Shown: in pieces, positions 17,009 through 26,671 of the stretch
Layout: the number at the start of each line of letters is the position of its first letter
Numbering within the stretch: the first letter of the stretch is position 1
Assembly: GCA_944320555.1 (NCBI GenBank)
Contig: CALUHX010000005.1
Location: 1-64,000, forward strand
Origin: an uncultured Butyricimonas sp.
GTDB taxonomy: Bacteria; Bacteroidota; Bacteroidia; Bacteroidales; Marinifilaceae
Direction: 5' to 3'
DNA: 64,000 bases
Notes under the pieces: generated by a model
Told to the model about the DNA's origin: nothing
Database searches by the model: none
The model's input: only the letters and a program-made list of their open reading frames with translations
Program-made: the position numbers and the translations under genes

Positions 17009-18124
17009 TCAATATATTGAGTACGCACCTCCTTCTTGTTTTATGGTTTTACCTGTTATCAGCTCCATCATGTGCATGGTCTCCTCCACGGGGGTCGTCT
17101 TGTCGATTTCCAGCGTGTAGGTCCGCGACCTCATCTCCGGAGAAACAGCGATTTCCACCCCGTACCAGCGAGCCATGTCGAACATGATTCTGTCCAACCG
17201 AGCCCCATTGTATTTGAAGCTCGTGCCCAACCAACCCATATAGTCGGCCGGGTCCACCTTATCTGTTTTCAACAAACTGTCCGTCCACGAGCAATACACC
17301 CGCTCGTTGGGTTGTATCCTCACTTCCTTGTCCCCGACGCTCATCCCGATGCTTCCCTCCACCAAAACGGCTTCCGAAAGGGAGAGGGCATCGCTGTAAA
17401 GGAAATTGAACTTCGTGCCGTACACCCGCACCCGCGCGTCGCCCGCCCGCACCACGAAAGGCGCGGCATCCTTAGCCACCTCGAAATACCCCTCGCCCCG
17501 GAATTCCACTTCCCGAAGGGAGTCGCGGAACTCCACCGGGTAGCGCAACTCGCTCCCCGCATTCAGCGTCACCCGGGAACCGTCCGCCAACTCCACCCGG
17601 TAGGTGTAGCCCTTGGGTATCACGACGCGGTTGTAGACCACCTTTTTCCGCACCGTCTCCGGCAACACGCTGTCCCGCTCCGCCTTGTAGACATTCCGCG
17701 CGTCCTCTATCTCCAAGGAGTCGAAAGCGAGAATCTCGTCGTCAGCCCCCGAAGCGATGACGGTGGGCACGGTAATCTCGCCCAGCACCACCGGGGCCAC
17801 AGGCTCCTCCGCCACCTCCTCGGGCACCAGCAACGGCTGCGCGACAAAGAACAACGCCATGGCGGCAGCCACGCCTCCCACGAAAAGCCACCGCCGCCGC
17901 ATCCGCCGGGAAAGCCTCATCACATCCAGCCGCATCGCCAACTTCCGCTCCGCCGCTTCCCGGTCAATCCGGTTCACTTGGTGGACTTCCTCTACCAGTT
18001 CCTCTATCCGCTCGGCGGAAATCCTCCCCCCGGCCGCGTCATTTTCCGCCGCCCGGCCTTTGGCAATGGCTTCCCGCGCCACGTCCAGATCCTTCTCATA
18101 TTTCTCGTCCAACGTCTTTCGCAT
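17009..18124 (-). CDS. FecR-family anti-sigma factor
   Basis: 371 residues. An N-terminal cytoplasmic part of about 88 residues is followed by one transmembrane helix (WLFVGGVAAAMALFFVAQ), then the periplasmic FecR domain (GYTYRVELADGSRVTLNAG ... VEFRGEGYFEVAKDAAPFVV) and a C-terminal DUF4974-like domain (GARLDRIMFDMARWYGVEI). It senses the SusC STN domain and controls an ECF sigma factor. No sigma gene lies directly upstream; the only ECF gene seen is at 3895-4437. Confidence 0.93.
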   Translation of the reverse strand: MRKTLDEKYEKDLDVAREAIAKGRAAENDAAGGRISAERIEELVEEVHQVNRIDREAAERKLAMRLDVMRLSRRMRRRWLFVGGVAAAMALFFVAQPLLVPEEVAEEPVAPVVLGEITVPTVIASGADDEILAFDSLEIEDARNVYKAERDSVLPETVRKKVVYNRVVIPKGYTYRVELADGSRVTLNAGSELRYPVEFRDSLREVEFRGEGYFEVAKDAAPFVVRAGDARVRVYGTKFNFLYSDALSLSEAVLVEGSIGMSVGDKEVRIQPNERVYCSWTDSLLKTDKVDPADYMGWLGTSFKYNGARLDRIMFDMARWYGVEIAVSPEMRSRTYTLEIDKTTPVEETMHMMELITGKTIKQEGGAYSIY

Positions 18125-18500
18125 AGCTCTGTCGAATTTTTACTTATAAAACCCTTTTCCCCTCCGATTTCTACTTTTCCGCCCATTACTTTATGTTTTG
18201 TTAACACATTTCGTCCTCCCCACCATCCCCTCCGACACTAATCAAACAAGACGCCACGCACCTTCCTTAAACAAAACGCACTGTTTTTATTTACTGTCAA
18301 TAAATAAATATGTCCACTTTTATTTACTGCCAATAAACAAAACAAACAACACATTCGTTATCAACAGCATTATTTTTATTCCCCCGCCCTCATCTCCCGC
18401 CAATCCGCCTGCGCATTTTTCTCCTCTTTCTCCGGCCTGCCGTTTGGAACTTTCCATTTTTATTGCGTTATTTGCGTAACGAACATAACGCAAATACACC
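18125..18500. other. AT-rich divergent intergenic region
   Basis: Between the divergent FecR and STAND-ATPase genes. It contains the 21-base direct repeat pair described separately and an inverted repeat ATTGCGTTAT...ATAACGCAAAT at about 18458-18495 just before the ATPase start. No gene or ECF sigma frame was found. Confidence 0.5.
18284..18337. repeat. Two 21-base direct repeats, each a partial palindrome
   Basis: Copies at 18284-18304 and 18317-18337 (TTTTATTTACTGYCAATAAA core) with a 33-base period. Each contains TTTATT...AATAAA dyad symmetry, so they could be operators for one of the divergent genes. Confidence 0.5.
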
Positions 18501-19631
18501 ATGATAAAGCCCACCAACCCTTTCATCATCTCGGGATACCACAGCCCAGAATATTTCTGCGACCGCGAGGAAGAGTCCCGCACCATCCAGGAAGCCCTGG
18601 CCAACGGACGCAACGTCATGCTCATCTCTCCCCGCCGCATGGGGAAAACTGGACTAATTCAAAACATCTTCTACCGAATCAACCAAGAATGCGGCTCCGA
18701 CACGAAGACGTTCTACATAGACATTTTCTCCACCAGAAACTTAGGGGATTTCGTGCGTTTACTGGGCAACACGGTGCTCGGCCAATTGGATTCCCTCCCC
18801 CAAAAAGCGATGAACCGCATCGGCCAATTCTTGAAAAGCTGCCGCCCCACGCTCTCCTTCAACGAGCTGACCGGCATGCCCCAAGTGAGCCTCGACATCG
18901 CTCCAAACCGGGAAGAAGCCACGCTCAAAGAAATCTTCGACTACCTGGGCTCGTCCGGCCGCCGCTGCGTCCTGTCCATCGACGAGTTCCAACAGATAAC
19001 GGAATACCCCGAACAAGGGGTCGAAGCCCTTTTGCGCTCCCATATCCAGTTTCTGCCCAATGCGAGTTTCATATTCTCCGGGAGCAAGCAACACGTGATG
19101 CAAGAAATGTTCCTCTCGCCCAAACGCCCGTTCTACCAAAGCACACAAACCGTCACCCTTAATCCGATAAAAAGGGAAACCTACCACCGTTTCGCCGCGG
19201 CATTCTTCTCGGAAGCGGGCCTCACCCTCGACGAGGAGGTGTTTCGCTCGCTTTACGACCGGTTCGAGGGCCACACGTGGTACGTCCAGTGCCTGCTGAA
19301 CCGCCTGTACAGCTACCGCCAATCCCCCTCCGAAGAGCTAATCCGCCAGGCCATAACCAAAATCATCGCCGAGAACGAATACGCCTACCAAAACCTCATT
19401 GCCGCCTATCCCGCAGGAGCCGTCCGCCTACTCAAAGCCGTGGCGAAAGAAGGCGTCGTCCCCGAAATCAATGCGGGCGACTTCATCTCGGCCCACCGCC
19501 TCAAGGCGGCCAGCAGCGTGAACGCGGCCCTCAAAAAACTGTTGAACAAAGAAATGATATACAAAGGCGACAAAGGATACTCCGTCTACGACCGATTCCT
19601 GGGACTCTGGCTACAACAACAAGAGTATTAA
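18501..19631 (+). CDS. STAND/AAA-type ATPase with C-terminal winged-helix-like region
   Basis: 376 residues. It starts MIKPTNPFIISGYHSPEYFC, with P-loop-like motif ISPRRMGKTGLIQ near residue 47 and Walker B RCVLSIDEFQQI. The sensor/arginine area is HTWYVQCLLNRL. The C-terminal part (ASSVNAALKKLLNKEMIYKG) resembles a small winged-helix module. This is a common Bacteroidetes ATPase (PF01637-like). It may act in regulation or defence, but nothing here decides that. The inverted repeat just upstream of the start may be an operator. Confidence 0.8.
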   Translation: MIKPTNPFIISGYHSPEYFCDREEESRTIQEALANGRNVMLISPRRMGKTGLIQNIFYRINQECGSDTKTFYIDIFSTRNLGDFVRLLGNTVLGQLDSLPQKAMNRIGQFLKSCRPTLSFNELTGMPQVSLDIAPNREEATLKEIFDYLGSSGRRCVLSIDEFQQITEYPEQGVEALLRSHIQFLPNASFIFSGSKQHVMQEMFLSPKRPFYQSTQTVTLNPIKRETYHRFAAAFFSEAGLTLDEEVFRSLYDRFEGHTWYVQCLLNRLYSYRQSPSEELIRQAITKIIAENEYAYQNLIAAYPAGAVRLLKAVAKEGVVPEINAGDFISAHRLKAASSVNAALKKLLNKEMIYKGDKGYSVYDRFLGLWLQQQEY

Positions 19632-19749
19632 GCCTCCCCCTCTCGTCCCGCCGGGGAAAGAGCTTCCGCCCCCGCTTGTCTTTCTCGATTATATTCTTTA
19701 GTTTCGCGACGTTTTAGGAAATAGAAAAAAGCATTAAACCTAAGAAAAC

Positions 19750-20619
19750 ATGGAAAATAAAAATTACGGCGGACTAGAACCCGAGTTCTCAAACTACGAA
19801 AACGCACAAATCGTCGTCCTGCCCGTTCCCTACGACGGGACCAGCACGTGGCTGAAAGGCGCGGACAAAGGACCGGACGCCATCCTTGAAGCGTCGGCCA
19901 ACATGGAATTGTATGACATCGAAACCGATTCAGAAGTATATACCAGAGGCATCGCCACCGTCGAGCCCGTGACGGAAGCCACATCCCCCGAAGCCATGTC
20001 GGCCGAGGTGGAAAAAAGGGTCGACGCCATCCTCAACGACCACAAATTCCCCGTCATCCTGGGCGGCGAACACTCGGTGAGCATCGGCGCGTTCAGGGCG
20101 TTCGCCAAGCACCACGAGAAATTCTCCGTGCTCCAGCTCGACGCCCATTCCGACATGCGTTCGGAGTACGAGGGCAGCGCGCACAACCACGCCTGCGTCA
20201 TGGCACGCGCCAAGGAAGTCGCCACCGTGGCGCAAGTGGGAATCCGCAGCTCGGCCGCGGAGGAGAAAGAAAACATCATGCCGGACCGCATCTTCTACGC
20301 CCACGAGTTGCACGACGCCAAAGAAGGCAACAACTGGATGTACATGGTGTCCCAAAAACTGCACGACGACGTGTACGTCACCATCGACCTCGACGTGTTC
20401 GACCCCTCCATCATGCCCTCCACTGGGACTCCGGAGCCGGACGGGCTTTACTACCGGGAGGTGCTGAATTTCCTGCGCCTCATCAACGAGCGCCACAACA
20501 TCATCGGGCTGGACATCGTGGAGCTCTGCCCGAACGACGTCAACAAGGCCCCCGATTTCACCGCCAGCAAGCTGATTTACCAGATTCTGAGCATGAAATT
20601 CGAAAACTCCGACAAATAA
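19750..20619 (+). CDS. speB: Agmatinase (ureohydrolase)
   Basis: 289 residues. Manganese-binding motifs of the arginase/agmatinase family are all present: GGEHSVS, LQLDAHSDMR and ITIDLDVFDPS-like (VTIDLDVFDPSIMPSTGTPE). It hydrolyses agmatine to putrescine and urea. Encoded 59 bases before the deoxyhypusine-synthase-like gene and near arginine decarboxylase (24779-26671), which makes agmatine, so the three form a polyamine set. Confidence 0.92.
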   Translation: MENKNYGGLEPEFSNYENAQIVVLPVPYDGTSTWLKGADKGPDAILEASANMELYDIETDSEVYTRGIATVEPVTEATSPEAMSAEVEKRVDAILNDHKFPVILGGEHSVSIGAFRAFAKHHEKFSVLQLDAHSDMRSEYEGSAHNHACVMARAKEVATVAQVGIRSSAAEEKENIMPDRIFYAHELHDAKEGNNWMYMVSQKLHDDVYVTIDLDVFDPSIMPSTGTPEPDGLYYREVLNFLRLINERHNIIGLDIVELCPNDVNKAPDFTASKLIYQILSMKFENSDK

Positions 20620-20678
20620 GAACATTGAGTCAGTAAGGTCCTCATAATCGTACCTTATGCATTTATAAGCAAAACAAT

Positions 20679-21701
20679 ATGGAAAAGAAAGATTTACTGA
20701 AAGAAACCATCAAGCACATCGACATCAAGTCGTACGACTCAACCCAGCTGATTGACGCGATGCGCAGCATGTCATTCACTTCCCGCGACACCGCCCGGGC
20801 AACCGACATCCTCATGCAAATGGTGGCGGAAAAGGAATGCACGAACATCCTCACCATCGCCGGAAGCACCAGCGCCGCCGGCTGCATGCAAGTGTATGTC
20901 GACATGGTGCGCAACAAGATGATTGATGTCGTGGTCTCCACCGGCGCGTCCATCATCGACATGGACCTATTTGAAGCGCTCGGTTTCAAACACTACAAAG
21001 GCCGCCAGGACATCCCCGACATGCAATTGCGCGAACTTTACATAGACCGTATCTACGACACATTCATCGACGAGGAGGAATTGCAAGCTTGCGACAACGC
21101 CACTTACGAAATCGCCAACGCCCTGGAGCCGCGTCCCTACTCTTCCCGCGAGTTCATCTGGGAAATCGGCAAATGGCTCAGCGAGGGCCACGCCGTGAAG
21201 AAAGACAGCCTCATCCAGACCTGCTATGAGTGCGGAGTGCCCATTTTCTGCCCGGCATTCTCCGACTGCAGCGCGGGATTCGGCATCGGCAAGCACCAAT
21301 GGGAGCACCCCGACAAGCACGTGTCCATCGACTCCGTGAAGGATTTTGTGGAACTGACCCAAATCAAAATCAAGGCCGGCACCACGGGATTGTTCATGGT
21401 CGGCGGCGGCACCCCGAAGAACTTCGCGCAGGACACCGTCGTTTGCGCCGAAATCCTCGGCTTCGACGTGCCCATGCACAAGTACGCCATCCAAATCACG
21501 GTGGCCGACGTGCGCGACGGAGCCTGCTCCTCTTCCACGCTGAAGGAAGCCTGCTCCTGGGGCAAGGTGGACGTGACCTACGAGCAAATGGTCTACGCCG
21601 AAGGCACCACAGTCATCCCCGCCATCGCCAGCTACGTCTACCACAACGGAGCCTGGAGAGACAGGAAATACAAGAACTGGACAAAACTGTTCCAGAAATA
21701 A
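20679..21701 (+). CDS. Deoxyhypusine-synthase-like protein
   Basis: 340 residues with the DHS fold motifs: NAD-site-like VVSTGASIIDMDL, GLFMVGGGTPKNF, and the active-site region ACSWGKVD containing the Lys that in eukaryotic DHS forms the enamine intermediate. Bacteria lack eIF5A; related bacterial proteins make homospermidine or other polyamines. Its position directly after agmatinase, the putrescine producer, supports aminobutyl transfer to a polyamine acceptor. Product not determinable from sequence. Confidence 0.88.
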   Translation: MEKKDLLKETIKHIDIKSYDSTQLIDAMRSMSFTSRDTARATDILMQMVAEKECTNILTIAGSTSAAGCMQVYVDMVRNKMIDVVVSTGASIIDMDLFEALGFKHYKGRQDIPDMQLRELYIDRIYDTFIDEEELQACDNATYEIANALEPRPYSSREFIWEIGKWLSEGHAVKKDSLIQTCYECGVPIFCPAFSDCSAGFGIGKHQWEHPDKHVSIDSVKDFVELTQIKIKAGTTGLFMVGGGTPKNFAQDTVVCAEILGFDVPMHKYAIQITVADVRDGACSSSTLKEACSWGKVDVTYEQMVYAEGTTVIPAIASYVYHNGAWRDRKYKNWTKLFQK

Positions 21702-21812
21702 CACCGCGAAAGAGGCTGTGCCGATATTCGCTTCCCATCCCTCAATCCCTTTCGGGGCGGTCCCACCGCCTTAGGGGAAGAGGAGGAAGGCATTACGCCC
21801 CAAGCATTTAAC

Positions 21813-22000
21813 GAGAGTGTGTCGAAATGGCCAATAATACCCCTCCGGCGGCTCTGCCGCCACCTCCCCTATTTTAGGGGAGGAGTTGCGGAACAATGAT
21901 ATTCAGCCGAATAACTCTACTCCGCAAACTCTCCCCTTAAGGTAGGGGGAGTACCCCGAAGGGGGGTGGGGGTATGAAAATCGCACTTCGACACACTTTC
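21813..22000. repeat. MITE-like palindromic repeat element
   Basis: Terminal inverted repeats AGTGTGTCGAA (about 21816-21826) and TTCGACACACT (about 21987-21997) enclose nested GC palindromes, including CTCCCCTATTTTAGGGGAG. No coding capacity. Its right end abuts the stop of the exporter gene at 22000 and it may serve as a transcription terminator between convergent genes. Confidence 0.75.
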
Positions 22001-22503
22001 TATTTTCTCTTCCGAAAACGGGTCATGCTTATCGACTGCTTATGGAAAATAAACAAAGGCAGCGTGACCCCTATCACCAGCACCGACAACACGAACAGGG
22101 TGGTCAACCCGTTGCGGAAAATCTCCACTATCGACGCCTGCAAGACCTCGCTGTCCTCGTCGTTCATGAAACGTATCAGGGCGAGTATTGTCTTGTAAGC
22201 GTACATGCCCGGAATCATCGGCAGCAACGAGGGGAAAGAAAACACCTCCGCCGGGCAATGAATCAGCCTGGCGAACAAAATACTGAACAACCCTATCACG
22301 AAAGCCGCGAAAAACGTGGACGGAATCAAAGAAATCTCCACGTACTCCTGCAAGTAAAAGCGCAAGCCGTGTCCCATCGCCGCCAGCAAGGCGGAAATCA
22401 AAACGGCCTGCCGCGGAGGATTCGATATCACCGCGAACCCGATTGCCGCCACCGCGGCGAACAACCCGTCAAAAATGACCGCTTCCCAAACATTCCAACT
22501 CAT
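22000..22503 (-). CDS. Threonine/serine exporter family, small subunit (DUF3815/ThrE_2)
   Basis: 167 residues from MSWNVWEAVIFDGLFAAVAA, with about four to five hydrophobic helices and the conserved SFPSLLPMIPGMYAYK motif. Start at 22503 overlaps the stop of the upstream partner by four bases (ATGA), indicating translational coupling. With the partner it makes a split ThrE-type inner-membrane transporter. Substrate assumed to be small amino acids or organic acids. Confidence 0.88.
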   Translation of the reverse strand: MSWNVWEAVIFDGLFAAVAAIGFAVISNPPRQAVLISALLAAMGHGLRFYLQEYVEISLIPSTFFAAFVIGLFSILFARLIHCPAEVFSFPSLLPMIPGMYAYKTILALIRFMNDEDSEVLQASIVEIFRNGLTTLFVLSVLVIGVTLPLFIFHKQSISMTRFRKRK

Positions 22504-23276
22504 AGCGCGTCCTTTCCTAACAACAACAACGTGGCCGACAGGCCTATCGCTATGCAAATAATCAACAATCCGGCGTTCATCGCCCTCGACACGCCTATCA
22601 GCACATGCCCGCCCAGAATGTCGATGATGGAATTCATCAACGGCACCCCGGGTATCAGGAAAAGCACGCTCGTAGCCAAAGCGATTTCCGGAGTCCCGCC
22701 CCAGCCGCGGGAAACGCCCGCGGAAGTCACCAGCGAGGCCACAAAAGACGACACCACGAATATGACCAAATGGTTCAACTTGCGGGCCGACATCTCCTGC
22801 CGCACAAAAAAGCCCACCAGCGTGGCCGCGAACACCAACGCCATCGCCACCCAGTCCCCGCCGAACAGCCGGCAAAAGGCGGCGTTGGCGCAGGCGACAA
22901 GCGCCAGCACCTTCCACCTCGACATCCGCGCCTCCTCCATAATCGCCCTGAACCGGCTTTCCACCTCGCCCAACGGCAGCTTGTGGTCGTAAGCGTCCCA
23001 ACTCAATCCGCTCAACTCGGATATCGTCCGGAAATTAATCCCCAAGTCCGGGATGCGCCTCACATAAGTCCGCCGGATGGAATAATCCTCAGGCGACTTC
23101 ACTGTCATCGTGATGTTCCGCTGGAAAATAGTCAAGTCCACCCCGTACCCCATCACCTCCGCGATTCTCGACACGCTGCGCACGGCCCGGGCCGTATGCA
23201 CCCCCGACCCCATCATGCACGTGGCGTACTCCAGCAGGAAATCCGACAATTCCTGAATGTCCACTTTTTGTTCCAT
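22500..23276 (-). CDS. Threonine/serine exporter family, large subunit (DUF1212/ThrE)
   Basis: 258 residues from MEQKVDIQELSDFLLEYATC. The cytoplasmic N-terminal domain carries the conserved MMGSGVHTARAVRSVSRIAE stretch, and about five membrane helices follow (e.g. VALACANAAF, ALATSVLFLIPGVPLMNSI). Coupled to the small subunit at 22503. Confidence 0.9.
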   Translation of the reverse strand: MEQKVDIQELSDFLLEYATCMMGSGVHTARAVRSVSRIAEVMGYGVDLTIFQRNITMTVKSPEDYSIRRTYVRRIPDLGINFRTISELSGLSWDAYDHKLPLGEVESRFRAIMEEARMSRWKVLALVACANAAFCRLFGGDWVAMALVFAATLVGFFVRQEMSARKLNHLVIFVVSSFVASLVTSAGVSRGWGGTPEIALATSVLFLIPGVPLMNSIIDILGGHVLIGVSRAMNAGLLIICIAIGLSATLLLLGKDAL

Positions 23277-23389
23277 AAACGTCTTTTATCTTAGGAGAGG
23301 GCGCAAAATTACACAATATCCCCGATTTTTCTTTCATCTTCCGGGAAAACTGCCTAATTTTATCCCTCACGAACCAAGCGGACACTTTC

Positions 23390-24469
23390 ATGAGCGAGCG
23401 GAAAATCATACACATCGACATGGACGCCTTCTACGCCTCCATCGAGCAGCGCGACCACCCCGAGTACCGCGGCAAGGCCATCGCCGTCGGCCGCCCGGAG
23501 AGGCGGGGAGTCGTGGCCACCGCCAGCTACGAGGCCCGCCGTTTCGGAGTCCACTCCGCCATGTCGTCGGTCCGCGCCCTCCGCCTGTGCCCCGGACTCA
23601 TCTTCGTGCCTCCCCGCTTCGAGGTCTACAAGGAAGTGTCGGCCCAAATCCACGAGATTTTCCACGAGTACACCGACATCGTGGAGCCGCTCGCCCTCGA
23701 CGAGGCGTTCCTCGACGTCACGGAAAACAAAAAAGGCATTCCCCTCGCCGTCGACATCGCCAAGGCCATCAAGCGGGAAATCCGTGAGAAACTGGGCCTC
23801 GTCGCCTCCGCCGGAGTCTCCTACAACAAATTCCTCGCCAAGATAGCGTCCGACTACCGCAAGCCGGACGGGCTGTACACCATCCATCCCGACCGCGCCC
23901 CCGACTTCATCGCCCGCCTCCCCATCGAGGCCTTCTGGGGCATCGGCAAGGTCACCGCCCGCGAGATGCACGCCCTCGGCGTCCACAAGGGGGCCGACCT
24001 GAGGCGTTGCTCGCTCGAATTCCTCACCCGCAATTTCGGCAAGAACGGACAAATCTACCACGACTTCGCCCGGGGCATCGACCCCCGTCCCGTCACCCCG
24101 GAACGGGAGCGGAAATCCGTCGGCTGCGAGAACACCTTCGACAAGGACCTCACCGACCGCGTCCCCATCATCATCGAGCTTTACCACATCACCACGGAAC
24201 TCGTCCGGCGGCTCGAAAAGGCGGACTTCCGCGGCCACACCCTCACCCTCAAAATCACCTTCGCCGACTTCACCCGCAAAACGCACGCCGTCACCGTGGA
24301 CCATCCCCTCGTCTCCCGCCAGCAAATCCTCCCGCTCGCCAAACAACTCCTCCGCGACCTCGACCTCCAATCGCCCCAAATCCGCCTGCTGGGCTTGTCG
24401 GTTTCCAACCCCGTCGTCCCTCCGCAAAACCCGCTTCCCCGCCAACTCAGCTTGAATTTCAAGCCTTGA
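23390..24469 (+). CDS. dinB: DNA polymerase IV (Y family)
   Basis: 359 residues. It starts MSERKIIHIDMDAFYASIEQ; catalytic acidic residues are in HIDMDAF and LALDEAFLDV, and SYEARRFGV is the conserved fingers motif. Two helix-hairpin-helix turns follow (WGIGKVTAREM) and a little-finger domain closes the protein. It carries out translesion synthesis. Full family length; no LexA-like operator recognised upstream. Confidence 0.95.
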   Translation: MSERKIIHIDMDAFYASIEQRDHPEYRGKAIAVGRPERRGVVATASYEARRFGVHSAMSSVRALRLCPGLIFVPPRFEVYKEVSAQIHEIFHEYTDIVEPLALDEAFLDVTENKKGIPLAVDIAKAIKREIREKLGLVASAGVSYNKFLAKIASDYRKPDGLYTIHPDRAPDFIARLPIEAFWGIGKVTAREMHALGVHKGADLRRCSLEFLTRNFGKNGQIYHDFARGIDPRPVTPERERKSVGCENTFDKDLTDRVPIIIELYHITTELVRRLEKADFRGHTLTLKITFADFTRKTHAVTVDHPLVSRQQILPLAKQLLRDLDLQSPQIRLLGLSVSNPVVPPQNPLPRQLSLNFKP

Positions 24470-24778
24470 CGCGGCGCTGCCCTTCGTCCGCAACAACATT
24501 TCCGGATATTCTACAACTTTTCACCTGCCACCATCCCCGACAGGCACGCGATTTGCATAAGAACATCATGAGCAAACACACAATATCATAAGACAAAAAC
24601 AAAGACTTCGATTTTTTTCATAAATTTGTTATTGGTTTCCCCCCGCTGCGACAGCGCGGGGATTTCTTGTTTCCTCCACCCGTTCCCCCGCCCGCCGGAA
24701 AGAAAAGACCTCCCCGCCGGCAAGACACCGGCGGAGAGGTCTTCATGAATAAAACTAATGCGTATCCAAATCAAAATG
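24470..24778. other. Convergent intergenic region, no gene
   Basis: Between dinB and speA. Holds a GC-rich hairpin near 24641-24662 (CCCCGCTGCGACAGCGCGGGG) and the speA terminator. No coding frame. Confidence 0.6.
24705..24743 (-). terminator. Terminator downstream of speA
   Basis: Long stem AAGACCTC(C)CCGCCGG / CCGGCGG(A)GAGGTCTT with a 7-base loop. On the minus strand it is followed by TTTCTTTCC. Confidence 0.75.
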
Positions 24779-26671
24779 TTACTCCAAATACGTGTAGCCG
24801 TACAGGCCGGAACGGTAGTTCGACAGGAACTCGCGTCCCTCCTCGGCGGAAATGGTACCCTTCTTCACGGAGCTCATCACCCACACCTCCACCGTCCGGG
24901 CCATGCGTTTCGGATTGAACTGCACGTACTCCAGCACGTCGGCCACCGTCTCCCCCTCGATCACCTTGTCCACCACGTACTCGTCGCCGCGCACCTTGAT
25001 GTGCACCGCGTTCGTGTCCCCGAACAGATTGTGCAGGTCGCCCAGAATCTCCTGGTAAGCCCCCACGAGGAACACCCCGAGGTAATACGGCTCCTTGTCC
25101 TTCAGCTCGTGCACCGGCAGCGAGTACGACAGGTTCCTCGGCGACACGAAATTGGCGATTTTCCCGTCCGAGTCGCACGTGATGTCCTGAATCGTCGCCG
25201 CCCTCGTCGGCTGCTCGTTCAGGCGCGAGAGCGGAATAATCGGGAAAAGCTGGTCTATCGCCCACGCGTCCGGCAACGACTGGAAGAGCGAGAAATTGCA
25301 GAAATACTTGTCGGGCAACATCTTTGCGATTTTCCTCAACTCCTCCGGCGCGTGCTTCATGCTCATGGCCATGCCGTGCACCTCCCGGGCCACCGACCAG
25401 AACAGCCGCTCCACCTGCGCCCTCGTCCGCAAGTCAATCAGCCCCAGATTGAACAATCCCAGCGCGTCCTCCCGTATCTGCACCGCGTCGTGCCACGACT
25501 CCAGCAGCCGGGGCTGGTTCAGATTGTCCCACAAGTCGTACAACTCCTTCACCAGCTCGTGCGCGTCGTCGGCGATTTCCTCCTCCTCGTCGAACGCCGG
25601 CAGGCTCGTGCTCGCCAGCACCTCGAACACCAGCACCGAGTGGTGCGCCGTCAGCGACCGTCCGCTCTCCGTGATGATGTTCGGCTGCGGCAGCCCGTTC
25701 TTCTCGCACGCGTCCACCAGCGACGACACGGCGTCGTTCACATACTCCTGAATCGAATAGTTCATGCTGTTGCCCGAGGTGGCCGACCGCGTCCCGTCGT
25801 AATCCACGCCCAGGCCGCCGCCGATGTCCACGAACTGGATGTCGTAGCCCATCCCCCGCAACTGCACGAAAAACTGCGAGGCCTCTTTCAGCGCCGTCTT
25901 GATGCGGCGGATATTCGTCACCTGGCTCCCGATGTGGAAATGAATCAGCTTCAAGCAGTCCGCCAACTTGTTCTTTTCCAGAATGTCCAACGCCTCCAGC
26001 AGCTCGCTCGAGTTCACCCCGAACTTGCTGACGTCGCCGCCCGACTCCTCCCACTTGCCGCTTCCCGAGCTGGCCAGCTTGATGCGGATGCCGATGTTCG
26101 GGCGCACTTTCAGCCGCTTCGAAATCGCCGCTATCGTCCGCAGCTCGTTCAGCTTCTCCACCACGATGTAAATGTTCCGCCCCATCTTCTGCGCCAGCAA
26201 CGCCAGCTCGATATAGCTCTCGTCCTTGTAGCCGTTGCATATAATCATCGCGTCGTCGTCGATGTCAATCGACAACACGGCGTGCAACTCCGGCTTCGAA
26301 CCCGCCTCCAGGCCGATATTGTATTTGTTGCCATGGCTGACGATTTCCTCCACCACGGGGCGCATCTGGTTCACCTTGATCGGATATATCAGAAAATTCT
26401 TGCCCGTGTAGCCATACTCCTTGGCCGCCATCTCGAAACAGTTCGAAATCTTCTCGATACGGTTGTCCAGAATGTCCGGAAACCGCAACAGCACGGGAGC
26501 CGACACGTCCCTCACCTGCAACTCCTCCATCAACTCCTTCAAATCGATGGCAGGCCCGCCCGCCCTCGGCGTCACGGTGACGTGCCCTTTCTCGTTAATC
26601 GAAAAATAGTTCAGCCCCCAACCGTTGATATTATACAGTTCCGCTGAATCGTCAATACTCCATTTTCTCAT
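24779..26671 (-). CDS. speA: Biosynthetic arginine decarboxylase
   Basis: 630 residues, the usual length. PLP lysine lies in IYPIKVNQMR; the phosphate-binding glycine loop is DIGGGLGVDYDGTRS; the substrate Cys/Asp region is SLVDACEKNGLPQP. It converts arginine to agmatine, the substrate of the agmatinase at 19750-20619. The long AT-poor region upstream (26672 onward) leads into the prophage end. Confidence 0.95.
   Translation of the reverse strand: MRKWSIDDSAELYNINGWGLNYFSINEKGHVTVTPRAGGPAIDLKELMEELQVRDVSAPVLLRFPDILDNRIEKISNCFEMAAKEYGYTGKNFLIYPIKVNQMRPVVEEIVSHGNKYNIGLEAGSKPELHAVLSIDIDDDAMIICNGYKDESYIELALLAQKMGRNIYIVVEKLNELRTIAAISKRLKVRPNIGIRIKLASSGSGKWEESGGDVSKFGVNSSELLEALDILEKNKLADCLKLIHFHIGSQVTNIRRIKTALKEASQFFVQLRGMGYDIQFVDIGGGLGVDYDGTRSATSGNSMNYSIQEYVNDAVSSLVDACEKNGLPQPNIITESGRSLTAHHSVLVFEVLASTSLPAFDEEEEIADDAHELVKELYDLWDNLNQPRLLESWHDAVQIREDALGLFNLGLIDLRTRAQVERLFWSVAREVHGMAMSMKHAPEELRKIAKMLPDKYFCNFSLFQSLPDAWAIDQLFPIIPLSRLNEQPTRAATIQDITCDSDGKIANFVSPRNLSYSLPVHELKDKEPYYLGVFLVGAYQEILGDLHNLFGDTNAVHIKVRGDEYVVDKVIEGETVADVLEYVQFNPKRMARTVEVWVMSSVKKGTISAEEGREFLSNYRSGLYGYTYLE

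Noticed and set aside
24758..26647. Long open frame on the plus strand opposite speA
   Set aside because: Antisense to a full-length, motif-complete arginine decarboxylase; its His/Arg/Leu-rich composition is the mirror of GC-rich codon use.
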